The notes beneath the pieces are model-generated. The model made no database searches. It was not told the DNA's origin and saw only the letters and a list, made by a program, of their open reading frames with translations. From Glaciecola sp. KUL10 (GTDB lineage Bacteria > Pseudomonadota > Gammaproteobacteria > Enterobacterales > Alteromonadaceae), in assembly GCF_003203515.1 (NCBI RefSeq), contig NZ_BGNG01000007.1, positions 62,001 through 126,000 of the forward strand: a stretch of 64,000 nucleotides of DNA, in the 5' to 3' direction. Made by a program: the position numbers and the translations under genes. The number at the start of each line of letters is the position of its first letter. Position 1 is the first letter of the stretch. Of this stretch, positions 51,989 through 60,516 are shown one piece after another.

Positions 51989-53578
51989 TTATTTGGTCTT
52001 GTTGCACATGATCTTCTCGATTTGTTCTAAGCTCTTTCCCTTGGTTTCAGGAAGAAGCCAATACAACAAGAACAAGCCTATGAGTCCTGAAATGGCGTAC
52101 GATAAAAAGACAGTGGTGGCACCAGCAGAGTTAAGAAAAACAGGAAAGTACTTCTGCATAAAGAAACTGACTAAGCTGGTAAAAAACGCAAATGAAGGAA
52201 TCGCTACACTGCGGATTTGATTAGGTACTATTTCAGAAAAAATAACCCACATAATTGGACCTATCGACAGGTGAAAAGCGGCAATAAAACCAATGATTCC
52301 AATCAGTACGAGGCCCGCTCGAATATCAATTGAGGCCGTGATGATCTGACTCTCGCTCACACGCCACTGTTCAGCACCTAGGGTTTCTTTCATGTCATTT
52401 TTAAAGGCAATGTCTGAGTCATATTTTTGTTTTGTTAGATCAGAATCAATTAACTTGATAAGAGCAGGCTGTTCAACTGCAAGGCGTTCAATACTTTGAT
52501 TGTCAATACTGTATGTCGCTTTGTTAAATGCGAATACGCACAATGATAAAAAGAACACTGACGCAACTAGGCCAATGTTGACTAATGGGCGACGCCCCAC
52601 TTTGTCGATTAACGCAACAGCGATTGCAGTAAATACAAGACTGACTAATCCAATGATCAAAGATTGCGCATACGCAGCGTTTGTTCCGATCCCTGTTTGC
52701 TCAAATACCATCGGCGCATAAAAAAGTATTGGATTAACCCCTGTTAGTGGTTGAACGGCAGCAAACACAAACCCGACTAACAATACAAGGCGGAAACGCT
52801 TTGAACCTAGTGCCTTGAGCTGTCCAATAAACCCTTTGCTACTAGCTGTTTCGTTAACAAGACTGTTCTCTATATCTTTTATTTCATTTTCAATAGCATC
52901 TTTAGGAACGAGCTGAGACAGTGCTTCTCGTGCTTCATCCACTCTATTTTTAGAAACTAACCACCTTGGGCTTTTGGGAATCATCGTTAACAATGCTAAC
53001 CATAATAGACAAGGAACGATTTCAAGCCCTAGCATCCAACGCCATACATTTTGCTCGAAAGACTCTGGATTAATCCAACTAGGTGCTGAGTCGACGAGAA
53101 GGACTAAAAAGTAGTTTGAGAAGTAAGCTGCGCTTAAACCAATTACAATCATAATTTGGTTGAGTGAAACTAACTTGCCTCGTTGCTTTGGTGGGGCGAT
53201 TTCTCCAATGTACATCGATGACAAAGACAGTGAGCTAAACGCTAAACCACCCAAAAACCGTGCAGCCAATAGCATTTCATAAGAGCTCGCAAATGCCGAA
53301 CCTAAGGCAGAAACCAGATACAGAAAAGCAATAACAATAAGTGTGTTTTTCCGACCAATCTTGTCACACAGTGCACCCGTAAATACTAGCGCAATCAATA
53401 CACCAAGGGCTGGCGCGCTCACGACACTACCCAGTTGAGCATCGGTTAATGCAAATTCTGTCGCGATAAAGCGAAGCGTCCCTGAGATAACCGCAGCATC
53501 AAAACCAAAGACAAAGCCACCGATGGTAACAATTAATGCAAAGTAAATGGGGTGTTTTGATGAATAGTTTATTGCCAT
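51989..53578 (-). CDS. MFS sugar porter of the agar operon
   Basis: Sugar-porter MFS transporter, 529 aa, twelve hydrophobic helices. The family motifs are DKIGRK after helix 2, the PKSPRWLV loop, RRPLVN, and PETKGKS before the C-terminus. Between about residues 352 and 420 an inserted, mostly hydrophilic segment (DNQSIERLAVEQ) enlarges a periplasmic loop. It lies 14 bp before the GH50 start and 34 bp after the FG-GAP gene. By context it imports an agar-derived sugar such as galactose or anhydrogalactose, coupled to H+ or Na+. Confidence 0.9.
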   Translation of the reverse strand: MAINYSSKHPIYFALIVTIGGFVFGFDAAVISGTLRFIATEFALTDAQLGSVVSAPALGVLIALVFTGALCDKIGRKNTLIVIAFLYLVSALGSAFASSYEMLLAARFLGGLAFSSLSLSSMYIGEIAPPKQRGKLVSLNQIMIVIGLSAAYFSNYFLVLLVDSAPSWINPESFEQNVWRWMLGLEIVPCLLWLALLTMIPKSPRWLVSKNRVDEAREALSQLVPKDAIENEIKDIENSLVNETASSKGFIGQLKALGSKRFRLVLLVGFVFAAVQPLTGVNPILFYAPMVFEQTGIGTNAAYAQSLIIGLVSLVFTAIAVALIDKVGRRPLVNIGLVASVFFLSLCVFAFNKATYSIDNQSIERLAVEQPALIKLIDSDLTKQKYDSDIAFKNDMKETLGAEQWRVSESQIITASIDIRAGLVLIGIIGFIAAFHLSIGPIMWVIFSEIVPNQIRSVAIPSFAFFTSLVSFFMQKYFPVFLNSAGATTVFLSYAISGLIGLFLLYWLLPETKGKSLEQIEKIMCNKTK

Positions 53579-53612
53579 AACAGCGGCCTCTTTTTATTGT
53601 GTTTATTGCTCA

Positions 53613-55541
53613 TTATAATGAACTTCCAAATGTATAGCGCTGGTTGGCAGCTAGGTCTGTTTTTATGAGCTGACTGCCATCTCTGTAAGTCACGGTGACT
53701 TTTTTTATACGGGTGTTTTGGCCCAAACCAAAATGGACTTGATTGAGTAGGCTTTGTGAGTGTACGGAGCCGCTAGAGCCAACGCGCTTGGTTAATGTGC
53801 GATCATCCAGTTCTAACTCTACCAATGCATTTTGCGGACCTACTCGGTTTTCATTGTGAGCAATTTCGAGCGTTACATAGTTAGTATTTGATACGCCAGT
53901 GTTTTCAAATAAATACCATTTACCTTGATCATCGTCTCCGCTCAGTATGTCTACAAATCCATCGTCGTTGTGATCAAATGCTGCTCCCATGTCGCCGTGC
54001 GCATTTGTCCCAGTTACCGTCGCATCGTGATTCGTTAGTTGATCAAACGACTGCCCCAATTGATTTAACAACAGCACATCAGTGACTCTTTTTCTTAATT
54101 CGCCAAAGCGGTATACAAAGAAGTCGCTGTAACTGTCATTGTTGAAATCAGCGCTAATTACGCCCCAATTATTGTCGTTGCTAAGTGGTGGCAGTTTGTG
54201 GCTACTATCAATAAACTGATTTCCACGATTTTCAAGCAGTAAATCGGGTACTGATAAGTCTTGTGTTTTCCAATCAACAGGCGGTGATTGAACACCCGTA
54301 ATACTTGCGCGAATGTCCCATGCATAATTTTCATTCAGCTGCCAACTCAGTTGCCATTTGTTGTCGCCGAGGTATCCAAGGTACCAGGCTGTTTCTGATT
54401 GCTTAGGTATGCCTTTGGCGTCCTCTGCATTGATGACTAATGCTGCTTTTGGCATTTCATATTTTTTGCGGGCCGCGCCGACATATAGCGGCATGTCCTT
54501 GTCCACATTTCTAAACCAGCGGAAAAAGTCACTTAAGATAACTTCATCACCCGCTTCAAAAATAAAACCATCACTGCTCTTATTGCCTTCATCTCTAATA
54601 TCAAGACGCTTGGTCGGCTGATCATATGACATGGCGTTATTTGCTATTTGATAATACGTTTTACCTCGGCTTAAGTAGATATCCATATCGCCATCGTTAT
54701 CAAAGTCTGCTTCAGCTGCGGCCGTGATAAAGTCGATGTGTTTATCTTCAAATTCTGTTAACCACTGTTGGGTAAAGTCTTTAAACTCAAAGGCAGATTC
54801 GCCTCTTACAATGATACTTAGTGGTGAAAATGTAATTAAATCAAGCCTACCATCGTTATTTATATCGCTGATAAGTAGTCGCTCAGCTTCGAGATCTTCA
54901 AGTACCTTAGTTTGCTTATAAGCAAAACAACCGTTACCTAAGTTTTCAAAAACCACGTTTCTTGGCTGTTGAGTCTCTTTGATTGGCATAGCAGTAATAT
55001 GCAAAATGTCTAGATCGCCATCATTGTCCATATCCAACCAACGAACTGAGCGTCCACGTGCACCTAGCTCGGAGATACCCGCTCGTTCAGTGACATCGAC
55101 TAGTTCGCCTTTTTGATTGTTTAATAAGCGAGCAGGCTGAGGAGAAGATCCATTGCCGCCGCCCAAGGAAACCAATAAGTCGTTGTCGCCATCATTGTCA
55201 TAGTCTCCTGCAGCAATACCGTGCACATCCCACTTTGCGGCAGGTTGTTCTTGTTTAGCATAGGTACCGTCAGTGCGTTTTAAGAACGTGTAGGCGGGCT
55301 CTTCGTGGTGACTACCAAGAATTAAGTCGTACTCACCATCGCTGTTAATGTCTGTTATGGTTGGCCCACCGTACTTCCAAGTTGCTGGTGTTACTAAGCC
55401 TACCTCAGTTGTTACGTTTATAAACTTGACCGTTTGCTGAGATTGCGATTTATTGGGGACTTGCGAGCATCCCGTCAAACAAATAAATGTCGATAGCGCT
55501 AGAGAAAAGCGGATTCTACCCTTTTGCACAATATTCTTCAT
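53613..55541 (-). CDS. FG-GAP/VCBS repeat lipoprotein with UnbV-type C-terminus
   Basis: Exported lipoprotein of 642 aa with lipobox LTGC near residue 25. At least seven Asp-rich, Ca-binding FG-GAP/VCBS units are visible (DINSDGEYD, DYDNDGDND, DMDNDGDLD, DINNDGRLD, DFDNDGDMD, DFNNDSYSD, DHNDDGFVD), predicting a beta-propeller. The last ~75 residues match the ASPIC/UnbV domain (VGSSGSVHSQSL, VHFGLGQ). Such proteins (CRTAC1-like) bind ligands or partners on the outer membrane. It starts inside the GH86 stop (ATGA overlap), so it is tightly coupled to the agarases. No enzymatic role is evident; oligosaccharide binding is the best guess. Confidence 0.87.
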   Translation of the reverse strand: MKNIVQKGRIRFSLALSTFICLTGCSQVPNKSQSQQTVKFINVTTEVGLVTPATWKYGGPTITDINSDGEYDLILGSHHEEPAYTFLKRTDGTYAKQEQPAAKWDVHGIAAGDYDNDGDNDLLVSLGGGNGSSPQPARLLNNQKGELVDVTERAGISELGARGRSVRWLDMDNDGDLDILHITAMPIKETQQPRNVVFENLGNGCFAYKQTKVLEDLEAERLLISDINNDGRLDLITFSPLSIIVRGESAFEFKDFTQQWLTEFEDKHIDFITAAAEADFDNDGDMDIYLSRGKTYYQIANNAMSYDQPTKRLDIRDEGNKSSDGFIFEAGDEVILSDFFRWFRNVDKDMPLYVGAARKKYEMPKAALVINAEDAKGIPKQSETAWYLGYLGDNKWQLSWQLNENYAWDIRASITGVQSPPVDWKTQDLSVPDLLLENRGNQFIDSSHKLPPLSNDNNWGVISADFNNDSYSDFFVYRFGELRKRVTDVLLLNQLGQSFDQLTNHDATVTGTNAHGDMGAAFDHNDDGFVDILSGDDDQGKWYLFENTGVSNTNYVTLEIAHNENRVGPQNALVELELDDRTLTKRVGSSGSVHSQSLLNQVHFGLGQNTRIKKVTVTYRDGSQLIKTDLAANQRYTFGSSL

Positions 55542-57895
55542 GGTTGGCTCGCAAATGCACTATTGGCAATGTATTGAAGTGTAATTGACGCAATATGGCC
55601 ACCTTGGTCAGGAAAGCTTAGTGATATTTCGTTGTTTTGAGCTATCAAATGTGAGGGTACGTTGACCTCTAAGGTGCCATAAAAACTGTCTCTGCCTCTG
55701 CCGTTTAGGCTTTGTTCCATCCCTCTGTAATTCTCAGGTATTTCGACGAGAATTCCGTTTATAGTCAGTACCCCAGACAAGCTTGAATTAAAGTCGCGTC
55801 CCAAACTGATTCGCAATATTGCTGACGCGCTTTCATTGATTTCAACACCATCTATATTAAATACATTTGCCTGTCCGGCATTGATTTCCTGCAGATATTT
55901 ATCAGCGTAATACTTATGTTCTTCGCTTGTTTCAACTGGCAAGTCATCATTGGCAAGTGTAATTTCTAAAACAGTGGTGCCAAAACTATCTATTTCTAAG
56001 CTAGTTGGTATCTCAGTTAGAGGTGTGTGATTGAGTTGTGTTATGCCATTTATCGCAAACATTTCACGAACAAGCACATTACTCACCGCTTGATCGAGTC
56101 CTAGTGCGCTTAAATCAAAAGATTTACGCTGCTCCCCTATATTATTGATAATAATAAACGCTCTGTTTTTATCTATATAGCTTAGGTGCTGCAAATCTAT
56201 ATCAGTCGAATGGCTTTCTACTCGCTCACCGTTAATATTTTTCCATAAGTCGTAATATTTTATGTGATCACTATAGACCCATAAATCACCTGATTCTCCG
56301 GATGCTTCAAACTGTTGTCTCATGAGTCGTGGACCATAAGGAACAGTCTCTGCCAGTCGCCCCCATTCCGCTTTTACAACAATAAAGGGAATCAGTTTTT
56401 CTATTAAGTGAGGACGGCTCATGAAAGCAAAATTAAGGCTATTAATGGCGCGCAAAAAATACCAGTCTCGCTGGGGTGTCCAAGGTTGATTGGTTAAGTT
56501 GTGAGCTTGCGCACCATATTCAGAAATGACGAGCGGCATAGGTTCGCCAAACTTCATGTGAGTGTACTGTTCTAGCATATCAAGGGTGGCCTCAACGTTG
56601 GCGCCTGAACGATATTGCTCGCGCGCGCCGAAGATAGGAAAGTCATACAAATGTATTGATAGAAAATCCATATTAGCGCCTGCTACATCAATAAAGTGCT
56701 GGTCGCGTGCAATCCACCGTGCAAAATTATTTTCCTCAAAATTGGGGAAAGCCGCTGTATAGCCTCCAATTTTGATACCCTGATTGGGTTGCACGCCCTC
56801 GACGTCGACATTTCTGATTTGGTTGGCAACGGTATTGTGGAACTCAAATATTTTCGTTAAATTTTCAGGCTCTTGAGCAACGGTCACCAGTTCATACAGT
56901 GGCTCATTCATTACTTCAACTAAGGTGGGCTTAGGCTGGCCAATTGGGTCATTGCTACTTTGCTTAAAATATTTGGCGATAAAATCGGCCATGTACTCAC
57001 CTGTCGCGCTGCCAAAAGGCTCGTCTTGAGTATCATTGGTAGAAAAGGCCCACCCAGCGCGAGTAACTTTGCCGTCTGGATAGTAAGGGTGCTGTTGTGC
57101 TGCGACGATCATATTAGTGTTGCGATGTTCATGTTTGCGTTGCAGTTGATTGCGGTTTGAAGTCCCATTTGTGTACTGACTTTTGACCGATTGCCCATTA
57201 GCCGAAGCCTGTTGCCTATCGATAAAACCGTTACGAGCGGGATCCTCTGGCAAGAGTCCTAACTGCCATGCCATCGCACCGGTGTCTCTCCCAAAATAAA
57301 CGTCATAGGTTTCAACAAAATCGGTGATTAAGTCTTCTTGTTCATTATCGCCCACAACGTACCAATCATTTTCGGTATGAGATGCGTGAATAGTGATAAA
57401 CTTTTCTCTATCAAAGTCACTCACGCCGTGTACAAGATGAACATGATCAAAGTTGACGCTAATCACACTTGGGGTTTGAGCCGCTGCTAAAGTAGTGACG
57501 ATAAAACTCGTCGTAATACCACCAATTGTCAAATCGGCCTGAACGGGTGTCTGGTAATTTGCAGAACTAGTGATGCGAATCTTGACGCTTTGATCCTGTG
57601 AGATCGTAGCTTGGTTTTGAGTAAAACCTGCATCATCAATAGCGTACTCACCGCCTTGTATAGTGATACTAGTAGGAGCATTTATTCCTTTAACAGTAAT
57701 ACTGTTTGATTCAATAACGCTTGATAACTCAGCATTTTCAACCGCATCAAAAGAGAATGCGTCAGGTCTTGTATCGGTCAAGGGTGCCTGCGGCGGTGTT
57801 TGAGGAGGTGTGACTTCTTCACTCGAACCTCCTCTGCAAGACGCAAGTATGCCTAAAGCCAATGCTAATGCAATTAGCCTAATATAAGTATTCAT
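55538..57895 (-). CDS. GH86 beta-agarase lipoprotein
   Basis: Glycoside hydrolase family 86 agarase, 785 aa. A lipobox LASC (Cys 20) is followed by a Pro/Gln-rich linker, then an Ig-like repeat (about 45-135, with the VESNSITVKGIN type motif), and the TIM-barrel GH86 region from about 140. The catalytic pair is Glu 331 (VEVMNEP) and Glu 459 (LVISEYG). C-terminal beta-sandwich domains cover about 610-785. GH86 members cut agarose or porphyran endolytically. The start is 15 bp after the GH50 stop; the stop overlaps the next gene by 4 bp. Agarose over porphyran is inferred from the neighbours. Confidence 0.92.
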   Translation of the reverse strand: MNTYIRLIALALALGILASCRGGSSEEVTPPQTPPQAPLTDTRPDAFSFDAVENAELSSVIESNSITVKGINAPTSITIQGGEYAIDDAGFTQNQATISQDQSVKIRITSSANYQTPVQADLTIGGITTSFIVTTLAAAQTPSVISVNFDHVHLVHGVSDFDREKFITIHASHTENDWYVVGDNEQEDLITDFVETYDVYFGRDTGAMAWQLGLLPEDPARNGFIDRQQASANGQSVKSQYTNGTSNRNQLQRKHEHRNTNMIVAAQQHPYYPDGKVTRAGWAFSTNDTQDEPFGSATGEYMADFIAKYFKQSSNDPIGQPKPTLVEVMNEPLYELVTVAQEPENLTKIFEFHNTVANQIRNVDVEGVQPNQGIKIGGYTAAFPNFEENNFARWIARDQHFIDVAGANMDFLSIHLYDFPIFGAREQYRSGANVEATLDMLEQYTHMKFGEPMPLVISEYGAQAHNLTNQPWTPQRDWYFLRAINSLNFAFMSRPHLIEKLIPFIVVKAEWGRLAETVPYGPRLMRQQFEASGESGDLWVYSDHIKYYDLWKNINGERVESHSTDIDLQHLSYIDKNRAFIIINNIGEQRKSFDLSALGLDQAVSNVLVREMFAINGITQLNHTPLTEIPTSLEIDSFGTTVLEITLANDDLPVETSEEHKYYADKYLQEINAGQANVFNIDGVEINESASAILRISLGRDFNSSLSGVLTINGILVEIPENYRGMEQSLNGRGRDSFYGTLEVNVPSHLIAQNNEISLSFPDQGGHIASITLQYIANSAFASQP

Positions 57896-57910
57896 AAACG
57901 TCCTTGTGTT

Positions 57911-60235
57911 TTATTTTTTCTCGAATCTATCTTGGTACATAGTGCTATGCAGCTTTTTAGCCGCATCTACCATAGGTTGATAGGGGACGTCAGTCACCGA
58001 GACAAAACCTACATTGTAGTTTTCACCATCATAAGCCCTACCTGTGATAGGTGAGTCGATGTATTGAAACCAATGAGCACCAACAAAGTAAGGGTTATCG
58101 ATCACAGATTTCATGTAATCACTATACATTTTTGCGCGATCTTCTTGATTTGATGCGTGTATTAACCCAGGGTGATATAGCCCTGAATCAAGTGCACCCA
58201 TATGAAACTCGCCGATAATTGAGGGCATATCCAATTCAGACAAAAACTCCCACTTTTTTGGGTGGACGCCTTCCTTATAAATATTGTAGCTAACCACATC
58301 TACATATTTTGCAGAGGCTTTGACCACTTCTATGGGCATTCCCCAATCAGGAAAACGCGATCCCAAATACATGTGGTTTGGCATGTGCTTATCCATAGCC
58401 GAACTAATCACGCTGAAATAGCGATCGGCATATGTATATAGCAATGTTCCATAGTCTTTGAGTTGTTGTTCTGTATTAATAATCGAGTCGATGCCCTTGT
58501 CAAAGTCTTTCCATGAGTCGATTTTTGTGTCCCAAGCCTTGTTCAGATTATCAATATCGCCGTATTGAGATTTCATTACGTTTGTAAATGCGGCTTTCGT
58601 GGGAACACTCTTGCCATCACGCGTCAATGTGTTGATAACGATTCCGTAATGCGCTTGTGGTGTCTCAGATCGTCCAAAGCTTTTTTCATTGTCAATAAAG
58701 ACACCTACACACCACGGTGTACCGTTGACTTCTTTTGCTACTTGTTTAACGGTAATTTCTGCTCGGTTAGCAAATTCAGGATCGAATACATCTGGCATCG
58801 GAGACCAAAAGTCATTGCCACTAGATACTGTTTTATAGTCTCCAATGACCCAGCCATTTGCAAAGAATGGAATTTTAGTATTGCTGTAAAAATCAGGGTC
58901 AGTCCAATTTCCTAAGGATGAGAAGCCCCAATTGCGCATGCGGTCTATGGTTACGTCTTGCCAAACGGCTAGATAATCAGGGTTAATGCTAGAATACTTG
59001 CGGTCTAAGTTAGCAGAATAGAAACTGTATGTTTCGCCTTTTTTGATAGGCCCCGAGTGTGCGCCGTTTCTGTAGCCAAAGTGTTTACCAAGTGGTTCGT
59101 TATAGTCTGGAAGCCAGTTAAACATATTGGCTCGGATCCCTGATGAAACGTAACGTGTATTAGCGATTTTAGGATCTACTCTGTTTAGGCCTTTCGAGTC
59201 CTCTGGGGTCACACCGTTGTCAGCAGCATTTTCAAAGATAACTTGTGGGAAATCATAGCCGGTGAGTGTCGTCGAATTTGATAGTCGAATGATGTCTATG
59301 CCCGTAGCAAAATACAGATATCCATCTGGATCGACTAGGTACCATTTGCCGTCTACTTTTTCAGTTCTAAAATAACCCGTTGAGTTTAGTTTAGGGCCAT
59401 TTTTCCAACCGCTCCATTTAGAAAGATGATCAGGTAATTCATCTTTTAGACTGGCTAGTTCTTTATCTCGCTGAATAATTAATGCTTCGTCGTTGTGGAT
59501 CTTACCCTTAAAATCTTCCTTTGCATTTTGACCGTATTGGTCAACTATATTACTTAAGTATTGTGTATCAAAAGCGGGATTTGGGCGCAGTGATATGTCA
59601 TGAATAACGACTTCTTTATCAAATAGAGCACTTTGTACACTCAAAGAAATGCGAGTAATACCACTGAGATCAAGGTTTTTAGTTCCCCACATTGACGTAA
59701 ACTGAATTTCATTGGATGACCATGTATCAGGGTTAGAGCGCAAGCCTGAAATAAAGTTTAGGTCAGTGCTGTCTTTTTCACCTGCTTTGCCAAGGTCATG
59801 ACCAGCCATTTTTGCATAATAAGTCTTCATATCACCTCGACCTACACTAGTCGTGCGCGTATAATTTGCGCCGTTTCGGTCGGTGATATCAAGATAAAGC
59901 TGAACAGAGTTTTCGCCCGGGTTGGAGATAGTGAACCCAATATTGAAGTCGTCTATTTTAGACCAATCCCAAGGTTGCTCTGGTGAAATTACAATACCAG
60001 AATAAGGATGTTCAGCGGATTGAAATGATACATGCAAAGGAAGCTCCTCATTTTTGAGGTCGATACTTGCATTAATTAAAGAGATATCACTGAGTGAAGT
60101 CAGCAACACCACTTCTTCTTTAAGTTTAGTCGCGCTGTGAATTTTATTGGCAGCTTGATCGACTTGAGGGCTGCTACATGCGGCTAATAAACAAAGCGGG
60201 ACGAACGCCACACTAGCTCTCCATTGATACTTCAT
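57911..60235 (-). CDS. GH50 beta-agarase lipoprotein, copy 2
   Basis: GH50 beta-agarase, 774 aa, first gene of the minus-strand operon. A lipobox LLAAC (Cys 20) shows it is a lipoprotein. The N-terminal CBM-like sandwich (about 50-215) precedes the catalytic barrel, with Glu 517 (GVFIDNEKSF) and Glu 676 (PSIIGEFHMG). Whole-protein similarity to the other GH50 gene is obvious (for example SGNDFWSPMPD versus SGNDYWSPLPD). The divergent control region with its TTGTTAA array lies just upstream. Confidence 0.94.
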   Translation of the reverse strand: MKYQWRASVAFVPLCLLAACSSPQVDQAANKIHSATKLKEEVVLLTSLSDISLINASIDLKNEELPLHVSFQSAEHPYSGIVISPEQPWDWSKIDDFNIGFTISNPGENSVQLYLDITDRNGANYTRTTSVGRGDMKTYYAKMAGHDLGKAGEKDSTDLNFISGLRSNPDTWSSNEIQFTSMWGTKNLDLSGITRISLSVQSALFDKEVVIHDISLRPNPAFDTQYLSNIVDQYGQNAKEDFKGKIHNDEALIIQRDKELASLKDELPDHLSKWSGWKNGPKLNSTGYFRTEKVDGKWYLVDPDGYLYFATGIDIIRLSNSTTLTGYDFPQVIFENAADNGVTPEDSKGLNRVDPKIANTRYVSSGIRANMFNWLPDYNEPLGKHFGYRNGAHSGPIKKGETYSFYSANLDRKYSSINPDYLAVWQDVTIDRMRNWGFSSLGNWTDPDFYSNTKIPFFANGWVIGDYKTVSSGNDFWSPMPDVFDPEFANRAEITVKQVAKEVNGTPWCVGVFIDNEKSFGRSETPQAHYGIVINTLTRDGKSVPTKAAFTNVMKSQYGDIDNLNKAWDTKIDSWKDFDKGIDSIINTEQQLKDYGTLLYTYADRYFSVISSAMDKHMPNHMYLGSRFPDWGMPIEVVKASAKYVDVVSYNIYKEGVHPKKWEFLSELDMPSIIGEFHMGALDSGLYHPGLIHASNQEDRAKMYSDYMKSVIDNPYFVGAHWFQYIDSPITGRAYDGENYNVGFVSVTDVPYQPMVDAAKKLHSTMYQDRFEKK

Positions 60236-60276
60236 GACTAGCTTCCTTTTTTAAGACTGATTATTGTAAACGTTAT

Positions 60277-60468
60277 TTGTTAAATAAAGTAACATAGTAA
60301 TTGTTAAAATAAAACTGTTAACAATATTGATAATTGTTAATTCATGTAAGTATTTGAATCGATACTGTAAATTGGTAATATTGGGTACAGTATATTGTTA
60401 AAAAAATGCTTGTTAATTGAAAATTGTTAACAAAATACTTGACGGTTTTAATCGCAGTTGGGCATAAT
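60277..60468. promoter_or_regulatory. divergent control region with TTGTTAA array and TBDR promoter
   Basis: Between the GH50 gene and the TonB receptor gene, TTGTTAA occurs at 60277, 60301, 60334, 60395, 60410 and 60424. Two copies extend to a palindrome: CTGTTAACAA (60315-60324) and TTGTTAACAA (60424-60433). Downstream, TTGACG (60439) with CATAAT (60463) and an 18-bp spacer forms a promoter for the receptor, placing the perfect palindrome just before its -35 box. The array probably binds the locus regulator cooperatively. Confidence 0.65.
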
Positions 60469-60516
60469 TGGTGATGAAAATGTTAAATTTTCTTTAAAAT
60501 CATCTGGGGGAACGCA

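Noticed and set aside
52985-52994. CGTTAACAAT, similar to the agar palindrome
   Set aside because: It lies within the coding sequence of the MFS gene and matches only part of the palindrome, so chance is sufficient.
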